39,395 nt of DNA. Origin: Vermamoeba vermiformis (Eukaryota > Tubulinea > Echinamoebida). Shown piece by piece: positions 13,501 to 23,400 of this stretch. The translations under genes and the position numbers were made by a program. Position 1 is the first letter of the stretch. The number at the start of each line of letters is the position of its first letter. The DNA lies in contig JBEWZL010000171.1 in NCBI GenBank assembly GCA_045837725.1, forward strand, positions 1 to 39,395, in the 5' to 3' direction. The notes beneath the pieces are model-generated. The model was not told the DNA's origin. It saw only the letters and a list, made by a program, of their open reading frames with translations, and did not search any database.

Positions 13501-15027
13501 TACCTTCATGTTATATTGACTACTTACTCTATAATAAGGCAAAAAGTTCTCCAACAAGTTGGAAGCACGCAACAAAGTAGAAACTTCTTCAAAGATTGGC
13601 TCGAACATTTGTTTCAGCTCATCAAAGCTGAATCGCTCGGCCAAGTAATTCAGTAAATCAACACTGACGCTGGTGCCGTTGATGTCTGACACCAACATTG
13701 CCACGAATTCTTTAACAACACGTTCACTGAACCACGAAAATTAATGCAAGTTCACTGCTATTAAATAATGAAGTCACTTACGTGGTCCATTGTCCAAAAT
13801 TGTCGGGTAATTGAATCAACAATCCAATGTATGAGCCAATTAACTTGCCCATGAAATCCAAAAACTCCAATTTTTTCGGATCCGTCTAAAGAAAGAATCA
13901 ACAACCGATCCACATTAACAAGAATAGAGCTAACTTACAGCAATTGAATTTCGTCGCTTTTCGTCACAGACAGTGTTGAATGATCGGATCAAGTACTGCA
14001 AAACTGACATTTTGTTGGGCAACTCGTCCATGGTCAAAATAGTCATCAAGATCTGATCCACAATTTCGCGAGGCTGTGCGTCGATAGATCGATCGTCGTA
14101 GTGCATAGACTTGGCCAATGACTCCAAGTAAATGAGTGCTTTGTTTGGCGTCGGTGACAGTGACACTGTCAATATTTGACGCACGGCACTAGGTGCCCAG
14201 TCTTGGAAATTGACTGGTGCTCTACGTTGCATGGATTAGTATGAATTAACAATAGCCGTCGACACCCTTTTATGTGGGTAATAGCCAAAACCATTCTGAT
14301 AATTTTGACGAAAAGAATTAGCAATTAATTCTTACCTTGGAGGCGATGTTCCGAGGTTTGAGTTTGACGGCGGTGTGGTTCCAGGGGCTGGAGTTCGCTG
14401 CATAGAGTTAGTGCCCGATGGTGTGCTCGGAGAGAAGCCAAGAGGAGATTGTGGAGTCAACGGCCATTGGCCAGGCGAGTTCTTGGGCTCCACATCCATC
14501 GCGTCTCGTCTGCCTCCAATACTAATTGGGGCACTACGAGTATTACTTGGGGTTAAATTCTGCGGATGCGTTAAGAGCTGCGGAGTGTTGCTAGTAGGTG
14601 TTGTAGGGCTGTTTGGATTGTTAGCCTGAGCGAACGGATTTGACGGTGCAGCCGAAGGAGATGAAGCTAATAACGACGCAGCCAGAGCATTCGATGGCTT
14701 AGTGGGAGTTACGACCGTGGTAGTTGTCGTGGATGGTAATTGAATTGTAGGTGGTGATGACGAAATTGTCGTAGGAGATGTAGTCATGGTATTGAATCTG
14801 CCTAAACGACGTCTGCGCAATTCTTCTGCGTCAGGTGTAACTGGTGCCTCGACTTGTGGAGTCGGTTGTGGTGTTTGTTCGGGCGCAGTTGGCGTGGATT
14901 CGCCTTGGTCGATCTTCATAGGCTCAGCGGGCTTGTCTTGCGAATCATTATCCGTCTCCATTTTATCATTTTTCTGATCATCGTTGTCGTCATTTTTGTC
15001 GCGAGGACGAAGAGTGATGCTCGCCAT
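10565..15027 (-). CDS. UFD2: ubiquitin conjugation factor E4 (UFD2/UBE4B), U-box ligase
   Basis: This gene encodes the E4 enzyme that extends short ubiquitin chains on substrates, working with Cdc48/p97 and the proteasome. ATG at 15027 sits directly after a CAG, so a 5' UTR intron may end there. The first exon (15027-14336) is a disordered Ser/Thr/Pro/Gln-rich N-terminus holding the [10 protein letters not shown] motif typical of UBE4B. Next comes the Ufd2 core, with helical repeats and the conserved segment around [21 protein letters not shown] (13270-13200). The C-terminus is a U-box: [20 protein letters not shown], then [11 protein letters not shown] and [15 protein letters not shown]. About 17 short introns interrupt it. 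The product is roughly 1,150 residues, within the normal range (yeast 961, human UBE4B about 1,300). It lies among F-box genes of the same pathway. Confidence 0.95.
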
Positions 15028-15348
15028 CTGAATTTGCAATTCGAAAATAATTAGTAAACTATTTTGAAAAATTCCAATGACGAGTAATAGTAAGCATATT
15101 AATAAAATTCATTATTACTAATTATAAATAAGCCAAGAAATAATAATTTGGAATATTCTTTTCGAAAACAAGAATAATTTACTGAATTTACCTTTGTTAA
15201 TACGAAACCACAATATTAAATAGATGAGAATATGGTGGTTGTCCAAATCTTTCAATGTTCTGAAAGGGTTGGTTATGGTTTCCGTTCAATTTGCATAAAA
15301 AAGTCTTGTGACGGGGTAAATTCAAATTTCATTCAGTTTGCACGAGAT
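15028..15348. promoter_or_regulatory. upstream region of the UFD2 gene
   Basis: This 320-bp AT-rich stretch lies between the UFD2 start and the stop of the orphan exons. It probably holds the UFD2 promoter and 5' UTR. The ATG at 15027 directly follows a pyrimidine-poor AAATTCAG that could be a 3' splice site. No coding potential is seen. Confidence 0.4.
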
Positions 15349-15557
15349 CTACTGGAGTTCCATTCCATGTGCTTGTCGATCTAAGTAAGTGTACCAATCA
15401 TTGACGGTAGCAATCAAGATAGTATCGCCATGTATTCCAAGTCTGGTAAGTCGCGAAGGTAGATCAGGCTGATAAAAACAATGACGCAGGGATTGCCAAT
15501 GAAAATAAGTTATTTAATTACATGGTGTTCGAAGCTAGTCACATATTCTACGCCGCG
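15349..15557 (-). pseudogene. two orphan exons, possible gene remnant
   Basis: Two short exons (15557-15522 and 15468-15349) are separated by a good 53-nt GT-AG intron. They read through in one frame and end at a TAG stop at 15349. The predicted peptide (RGVEYVTSFEHHPDLPSRL, then GIHGDTILIATVNDWYTYL) looks like real, folded protein, perhaps the last strands of a beta-propeller. No start codon or upstream exon can be found before the membrane-protein gene on the same strand, whose stop is only 62 nt away. It may be the 3' relic of a lost gene, an alternative 3' end of the neighbour, or chance. I favour a relic. Confidence 0.3.
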
Positions 15558-15618
15558 CTAGTCTCCAAACGATTAAAAAGTTCGCAAAAAGTTTTCTTTG
15601 GATCCGCAACTTTTCGTC

Positions 15619-17143
15619 TTAAGAGGAAGAGACAGACGAGCCAGAGCTAGACTCAGACTCCTTCTTTTCTTCAGTAGACTCTGAGGACGAAGACGAAGCA
15701 GAAGATGAGCGAGATCGGCCAGAGACGGAGCTGCTGGCAGAGTGTTCTTTAGCGTCCTTAACAGCGGGTGTGACAACGGCAGCAGGGACGGCAGGCTTAG
15801 CGGGAGCAGGAGACTCGGAAGTAGAGCTCGAGTCAGAGCTAGCACTCGATGAAGAGGACTTGCTGGACTCTTTCTTCTCTTTAGGAACAACGGCAGCACC
15901 GGTCATCAAGTTCTCCTTGTCACCTTCTTTAGTAACGACGTGAGGCTTGTCTACTGACTTGCGAGGAGCAGGATCTGAGTACCATATCGTTAGTATTACG
16001 ATATTATTGGGTATGACGTTACAAGAAAATTATTATAACCGAAAGTACTCGATCCGTCGATTATTCGTCAAAATTGCTGAATTAGGCAAATTATAATATC
16101 GTAATAAGATAATGTGACCTTCTTTTGGCACACACAATCCATCGCAAAGCTTCGAAAAATTAACGTACCTGAAGGAGGTTGTTGATCAGCAGCGCGCAAG
16201 GGTTGCATTTCCATCTTTCTCTCGCTCTTAGCAGCCTCTCTGTTCTTGCGTTTCTGTCTGTTCTTCTTGTTCTTAGAAGCGACGACGCTAATAACAATGA
16301 TGAAAACCAAGATAACGAATCCGATAATGACGAAAGTTGCGATCATGTAAGGACCGACAACAGGGACTTCGCAAACGCCTTCAGAATTGCAAGTGAATGC
16401 ATTGCTTCTGAACAACATGAGGCAGTCTGAGAAATAAATTGTTAATTAATTTGCTGTGCAATTTCCACTGCATTGCATCCCGCGTAAAAATAAGTTATTA
16501 CGACTATTGTTACGGCTCACGAGCGATCGGTATTGATATTATATAATATTAGATAACTTATGAGCTTAATTGTACAACTTTAGACCACGTCATTTTGTCA
16601 AATCCGCTCCGTCAAAAGAAATTGATTTCAATAAAGTCAGAAAATATCATTATTCGCCGGACTTTCTCGGATAATCTTGTACTATGTGTATTATGCAAAT
16701 TTATATTTAAAATTATTAATGGTGGTACCGTGATTCTTACCAAAATCTGAGGCGCATCCTCCGCAGTGTCCGTCAGAATAGCAGAAAGGAGAAGCACCAG
16801 CAGTACGGTTATAGCATTCACCAGTAACGTTGGCGCATTCATAGCAGCCAACGAGGTCGCCAGTATTCAAACAGATGGGTCGGTTTGGATCGAAATCGCA
16901 CTGAGTTCCCTCCGTGCAAGCGACGCAAGCGCCGCTAGTGGTGTCGCAAACTGGAGTAGCGTAGTAACGGGCATCACAGGCAGAGGCACTTCCGTTAGTG
17001 CAAGCAGAGCAAACGCCACCAATACAAAGAGGCAGATTTGGGTTTGTACAATCAGAAAGTTGGTTGGCTTCTGTGCAAGTTTGAGCAATAGCTTGTCCAC
17101 ATAAGAGAACAAGCACTGCAGAAATATAAATAATAGTTTTCAT
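15619..17143 (-). CDS. cysteine-rich single-pass membrane protein, 338 residues
   Basis: Three exons (17143-16741, 16426-16169, 15974-15619) join to 338 residues. A clear signal peptide (MKTIIYISAVLVLLCGQAIA, cleavage before QTC) starts the protein. The ectodomain of about 135 residues has some 20 cysteines in short repeats of the form C-x2-C-x(5-10)-C and two likely N-glycosylation sites (NGS, NVT). A transmembrane helix (YMIATFVIIGFVILVFIIVI) follows, then a stop-transfer of many Lys and Arg. The cytoplasmic tail of about 170 residues ends in Ser/Glu/Lys low complexity. It looks like a receptor or adhesion molecule at the plasma membrane; no named family is recognised. Introns of 314 and 194 nt are much longer than the local norm. 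Confidence 0.8.
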
Positions 17144-17675
17144 GACTCGATCTGAATCTTGTTATTTACGCCTGGGTGAATATGTCCCCAGAGCCTACGA
17201 TATCAATTCTAAATAATATATATATACAAAGAATGCACGACGGTGTGTTGTCGCGTGTTCAAAATGTTTTGGATAAATGGCTTGTGTGCGCTCCGTAATA
17301 ATTTATACTTACGGAGAATCATTGTTACCATTGCGCCGGCGGTAAATTCATTGTTCCTTCAGGTTTCGCCGAGAGTGATATCATTGAATCTAACTGTTTC
17401 GAGAAGTTACGTTACGACGATAAGGTGGTGTTTGAGGATATCCTGGGAATTCCGAGCTTCCGTCAAAACGCCGGCTAGCAGAACGGAGCACAAGCACATC
17501 CGTCCTCCATCAATTGCACAGGGCACAAATATTTTTAAAACGATTTTTTCTTTATTCTTCCGTGATATAATAGGGCCACAAGACCGGCCTTGTAACGGTC
17601 ACCTGCAATTTGATTTTTTTTTCATTTTATTTAAATTTATTCTAATCAACACCAACACGCACGAGCCTGATACAA
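17144..17675. promoter_or_regulatory. divergent promoter region between membrane protein and F-box gene
   Basis: This 532-bp interval separates two divergent start codons. A 148-codon open frame spans it but has unlikely composition and overlaps the F-box start in another frame, so I do not call it. A T-rich stretch at 17605-17645 precedes the F-box ATG. No specific sites are recognised. Confidence 0.4.
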
Positions 17676-19788
17676 ATGACCAGCGCTAGGTTAGTGGATG
17701 ACGTTCTGTGGGACATTTTTGATTATGTGACGGATGACGAGACAATCCAAAATCTTTCTTATTGTTCAAAGGTAATACAATTACTAATTACAATTTATAA
17801 TATTAAATTAGCTATTATGGTCCTAGCATATGCGGTGACTATAAATTAAATATTTTGAATTCTGAAATTTAGTTTTGACGCTGTAAAATCAAGGATTATT
17901 TAGAGAAGGTGCAAGCGTACTTCCGTGGTAGATATTTAGCGACCTCGCGCAAATGCACCGCGTGCGACAAACTCGTGAAGCTCGATCAGATAAACACCAG
18001 CTGCGACTTCCACGCAGGACCGTCGAAAAAGTACGTATTAACCGTTAAGATTCGAATTTAAAATTGACTTATTATAGTTGGATGTCTTTTTATGACGACC
18101 CATCGGATGGTTGGCGTTTCACGGGTTACTCCGCCTTTACTTGTTGTGGAAGCTCAAATGGTAAGACCTGCTTATAACATCCCGATTCTGCACTAACAAA
18201 GAAGACAGCGGGGTGCACTCACAACTCATCGCATACATTTGATAAAGCAAAGTGCAAGAACTGTGGCACGTTGTTTTCGGTCGGAAACAAGAAGGGCAAA
18301 AACATCTGTCGCTACCATCCAGGCACAGGTATGTTACGAAAGTATTCGACGACAACAGCATCTAATACGGCCAATTGATCAGACACGTTCTACGGCGATC
18401 ACATGGCTGCCTACTCGTGCTGCAAGAACACGGACTTCAGATCGCCTGGCTGCACAGTCGTAGTACGTATTACGCCTATTCTTACGATGTTTCTAAGTCA
18501 CATGTAGGATGCACACGAGCCTGTTACTATGCCCGGTGTTATTGATCGCGTGGGTAGTATCTTTTGGTCAAGATCTGGTCGCAAGTGTGCCATGTCCTCA
18601 CAGGTCGGCACGTTGGTGTTCCAATACAATCCTTCGTTCAATCGCTGGACACACACGCACTTGCTGCAGAGCCGTCCTGGCGTGGGATTAGACAAGGCTT
18701 ATGGTCTGCTCGAGCACCCACTTCAAGAGGCCTTTTCTCCTAATGGCCTCTATCTGTTGGTCGAAAAGTCGGGTGGATTCCGTTCGTCCAATCACTACGT
18801 CTTCGATCTCGCCAACAAGAAGTATATTGGCCCGTTCTGCACTAGTGGCATTGCGCTCGGATGGACCTGGACGAGTGACAGCAAGTACGTGGTTATGCTC
18901 ATGAAGTACCAAGAAGATCACGGGCCGTTTGCTTTGCACACATTCGACGTGCAGAGTGGCGCAGAATTGCCAAAACGAACCTTCACGCCATCGACCAGCT
19001 CGTTCGATTCAAGTGTTCTTCGAGAGGCGTACTTCGTCCCTGCCCCAAGCGAGCCGAGTACAGTCAGCTGCCGTCATCCTGATCTGCAGGACTTTGCTGC
19101 GCGGTGGCTGGGACGTGACTCGTACGTGTTCTTCGAACCATACGGCGACAGATTCTTGATGGTGTCTTCGTGGGGTAACATGTCGCTCTATCAGTTCAAC
19201 GTCTCGGGCAAAAGCACTGTTGTGAAGCATTTGAAGTATAAGTCGAGCTTCATTCCCAAAGGTTGCTCACCGCCGATCAGAACACTTCAATGGAGCAAAG
19301 ATGGTATTCTAATATTTGCCGAGCGAAATCCTCGAGGTACGACAAGTCTTGACGCAAGCACTTCATTGATTAATTATATTATTTAAGGACGTGCATGTGA
19401 GCCGCAGTTCTATTTCGACATTTACACGGTGGGCAATGACTTGACGCATAAATGCGTGGCGCTGGACGCGAGTATCTGTCCGTCAGATAGTGGCGACGTG
19501 AGTTTGTTTAGATACGATCCTGATCGTAATATCTATTATTACGCACAAGCCAGCGTACTGCGGGTTTTGGATGCGAAAACGTGCACCGAGATCTGGAGCA
19601 CGCCACTTCCGCAAGGAATTCCGACATGGCATACCGAGGTGCAGTTTAATGTCAAGAGTAGAATACTGCAGAGCATATCTAACGGCATCATGTTGCGTGT
19701 TCCTGAGACTAGACCTGAACAGCCACTCGAAGAAGAATGTTTTTGGACCCAGTTCTTCAACAGCGCCAAGTGCTTTGTTGAAAAGTAA
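17676..19788 (+). CDS. F-box protein with two CHORD-like zinc repeats and a propeller
   Basis: Seven exons (17676-17771, 17906-18030, 18078-18160, 18209-18328, 18383-18462, 18508-19336, 19388-19788) give 577 residues. Residues 1-35 form a short F-box (LVDDVLWDIFDYVTDDETIQ). Two tandem zinc-binding repeats follow. The first has C49-x2-C52, C65-x2-H68, C97-C98 and C105-x-H107. The second has C118-x2-C121, C136-x2-H139 with HPG, C155-C156 and C166-x5-H172. The spacing and the HPG and CC signatures resemble CHORD domains, known from RAR1/CHP1 proteins that bind HSP90. The C-terminal 400 residues look like WD-type propeller blades. An SCF adaptor with a zinc-dependent interaction module is the likely role. 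The introns are 46-53 nt, except the first (134 nt). Confidence 0.75.
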
Positions 19789-20412
19789 ACGAATCGACCA
19801 ATGGTCATTTTTTTGTTAGCTAATAACATGGAGCGACTACTCGTGTGGATTAACAACCGCAGGAACTATTGAACCAAGATCTTCTCCTGGGTGGCAAAAG
19901 GACGTAAGTTTATAGCGAACGAATCATCTATTTCTTATCTTTACTAGCAGGTTTTCATCAAAGTTTAAGCCGCTTTGTGCCCTGGTATCCAGGTACTTAA
20001 TCCTAAACTAAATGATTTTTTGTGTTCGAAATTGCCATTCGGTTAATAATATTCAAAATCGTTAAAGCTGCGATATTGTTACCATAAATCTATAATTTTA
20101 GAAAAAGGAATTGATATCGAAACCGGATCCAGTTAGGCACCGTGTTTTCTGCTGAAATTTCCTATTACTGTATTTTCTTGCGTCGAATTATTATTGAAGC
20201 CTGGTACCTTTGCTTAAATATCGCGGAGAACGCTGCTTGATATACCATTGCATTCCATTATTCCCCTACTAATTAGGGAGTTGCCGTCGAAGAAATACTG
20301 AGTAACTCCTCGTTATTTATTGCAAGTACTTTAATAGAGTACAACATTAGGAGGTTAATTTATCTCTCCAGTAAGGCTAGTAGTTTGTTAATGTTGTTTT
20401 GATCACAACAAA
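19789..20412. other. intergenic, no gene seen
   Basis: This stretch of 624 bp lies between two plus-strand genes. It is AT-rich. A 24-codon frame at 19801 follows the F-box stop but has no sign of being real. It presumably holds the 3' UTR of the upstream gene and the promoter of the secreted protein. A short hairpin, CCCTA/TAGGG, near 20265-20280 is too weak to interpret. Confidence 0.45.
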
Positions 20413-23400
20413 ATGACGAACAGATCTGCAGCCCTTTGCCTGCTTCTTAGCTTAGTTCTACCGAGTAAGTTAGACCTTCATTAATAAACTTAGTACCCCT
20501 ACTGACAATCTTTAGGTATACTTTGTTTAAATGAAGTGCTGAATCCGTTAATTTCTGCGGTCCAACCAGCACCTGCTTGTGCAGCTCGCACAGCCTCGGG
20601 CAACTGCAATATAGCTAACTATCCCGCTAATTATCCGTGTCCATGTTATGCCAGTGATGGTCCAGGTGGTGCCGTCACTGGTACTGGTAAACCCGCTCAA
20701 GCGAATCCGGATGTCAACCTGTTTGTTGACGAGCTCGTCGTTGGAGGCCTTGGAAACCCTGTGTCGGTGGCTTTCACCGATAATACGCGAAAGGCATTCA
20801 TAGGCAACAAGGACGGTCAGATCTACTGGTTCGACTTGCAAAGCAAGGAAAGACGTCTTTGGATCGACCTTTCAGACGAGGTTCAAAATGCAGGAAAGTA
20901 ATAAATAATCATTTAGTTACTTGATACTTATTTTCTGTTTAGGCGACAAAGGACTTATTGGATTAACTACGGCTCCAAACTTCGCTGCGAATCCATATGT
21001 TTTCGCTACTTACGTTGTGGATCCGATCTATGGTCCACCTGATGAACCTCCTACTCAGCCAACTTATCAAAGGTTGATAAGACTAACAGGTACTTAAATA
21101 GCTACCATGCTTTCTTAGCATTGCTAAGGAACTTAATTCAATAGACAACAACGGCGCTACTAACATCAATACGCGAATAATTTTGATGGGAAATACCGCT
21201 GCTGACTCAATTCCTTTGTGCTCATCGACGCACATGATTGGTCAAGTTAGATTCGGTAGAGACGGATCTCTTATTGTCTCGGCAGGTGACGGAGGTCGCT
21301 GGGAATTTCCAGGTAAGAATAAATGACCTCCTTAAATAGCACTTCTAATGTTCGAATTACTGTCGTAGATTTCGGTCAAAATAACTTTGCCGATGATCAC
21401 CTTTGCGAAGATCTATTTGGTGCTCGTAACGACATTGGAAACTTTAGATCTCAGGCTCGCTGGACAGGTATAACCATACTAATAATAATTGAATGTCATC
21501 TAATTGTTCTTGCTTAGGTGCCGGCAAAATTTTAAGGATCGATCCGAACACTGGCCAAGCTATTTGCCCTGGAGTAGGAAATTACGCAGTAATGAATCCA
21601 TTCTGCACTGGCAATCCCAATGACTGGCAGTCGAAGATTTGGGCTGAGGGCGTGCGCAATCCTTGGCGATTGAATATTCGCCCTTTGCTTCCTGGCGAAC
21701 AAGATGACGGCGGTCCAGGCACAATTTATTTCAGCGAAGTCGGAGACAGTAAGTCAGTTATCATTACAGTAAAGTATACTTAAATCGATTTTAGATGGAT
21801 TTGAAGAAGTCAATGTCGTTAAAAGTGGCGGTCAAAACTATGGTTGGCCGTGCTGGGAAGGCCCGTTACCTCAAGCACTGATCAAGGGCTATCCACTCGC
21901 TGATGACCCCAATTCAAATCCTAATCGCGTCGACCCCAAGTTGAACTGTCACTACGTCTATCAAAACATACAAACGACAACGCCGTTCTTTACGTACTCC
22001 CGTTGGGGTCCTGGAACAGGTGCCTACGGCGAAATGCACTATTTAGGCCAAGGATTTCTCGGAAATGCCGCAGCAGGCGTTGTGCACTACACAGGCCAGC
22101 TCTATCCTCCGCAGTATCGCTACTCAGTCTGGATCGCTGACTTTGCTCAACGATGGATTAAAGTGATCGAAAAGACCCCACAAGATACTTACGTCTCCAT
22201 TAAGAACTTCTACGACTTTGCCAACCCAATCTTGTCCATCGAAACTGAACCGATCGACGGCAACATCGTCTACTTGAATTTTGCTGCTGGTGAACTTCAT
22301 ATGATTAAATACGCACCGAACAATGTGCCGCCAGCAATGAAGGTAAGATTTAAAGTTAAAACGTAAAATGATATTAATATTATCGTAGATTACGGCTAGT
22401 CGAACTGCTGGAGCAACTCCTTTAACGGTGCAATTCTCGTGCGATGGTTCCGTAGACCGCGACAATGATCGAATGGAGATCTGGTGGGACTTTGGCGATG
22501 GCACTAAAAGCTACTACCCCAATCCGATAAAGACGTACAATAATCCCGGTGTCTACACTGTCACTTTGTACGGCCGTGCAACTGGTGCAGTTGGTACAGC
22601 GACGATGGTAATTAATGCCAATAATAGCCCGCCCAGCCCTCGCATCACGGCACCTGTAGCAGTGAACGACATTTACATGTTCGATTACAAAGAGACGTTA
22701 AATTTCAAGGCGGCTATTACTGGAGGCACGGCGCCATACACGTACAAATGGGTCGTCAATCTCGTTCACTTGAATCGTAAGTCACGTGACTAACCGAATC
22801 ATTTTTTTCTAATTGCCTTATTTAGACATCCACCCTGACCAATTCATCTCGAACGATCCTTCACCAACAGTATCTGTCGCGGCTATTGGAGGTGACTCTC
22901 ACCCGATTGGTACACGGTAAGCATTCATCCGAATCGAATGCGCAGTTGCACTTTATTAAATGTGGCCTCTAGTGTCAATTTCTGGCTGGTTTTGACCGTG
23001 ACCGATGCAAATGGTCTGGTGGGCACGGACAACATCTTCTTAAGTCCCAACGACCCCCAGCCCAATGCGCCGCCAGTGCCTAGTATCACCGTGTCCGGCA
23101 CTAGTATTCGTGATGTTGGTCAACCTATTTCATTCAGCGCACAAAACACCAACGACCCGAACTTGGACTACGTATTGTACTCGTGGGACTTTGGCGATGG
23201 AATGAAGGCCTCGTGGGGCTTGATCGAGAACCCAGTGCTGACCACGCACACTTACTCCTCGCCCGGCACGTACACTGTCACTGTGATTGCTCGCGACAAC
23301 TTCGGTGCCACGGGAAGTACGTCTCAAATCTACTCCTCGGAGTTATCGGAGTTTTAGCTAATGTTTGTTCTTCAGCCGCCACCGCCAGTGTGACGATATC

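Noticed and set aside
14375-15054. Several plus-strand open frames opposite the first UFD2 exon
   Set aside because: They are antisense shadows of a Ser/Thr/Pro-rich disordered segment, whose reverse complement rarely contains stops.
15573-15899. Leu/Arg/Ser-rich frame overlapping the tail of the membrane protein
   Set aside because: This is an alternate frame of the Ser/Glu/Lys low-complexity tail. The frame used by the spliced gene explains the segment.
17243-17689. 148-codon open frame on the plus strand
   Set aside because: It lies in the divergent promoter region, has unlikely composition with no domain, and ends inside the first exon of the F-box gene in another frame.
20260-20285. 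Short hairpin CCCTA/TAGGG in the intergenic region
   Set aside because: A five-base stem with an AT loop is expected by chance in DNA of this composition.
23183-23390. Start of a 343-codon frame before the Pro-rich linker
   Set aside because: The first 60 or so codons run in the wrong frame through the second PKD exon and an intron. Only the part after 23375 is real exon.
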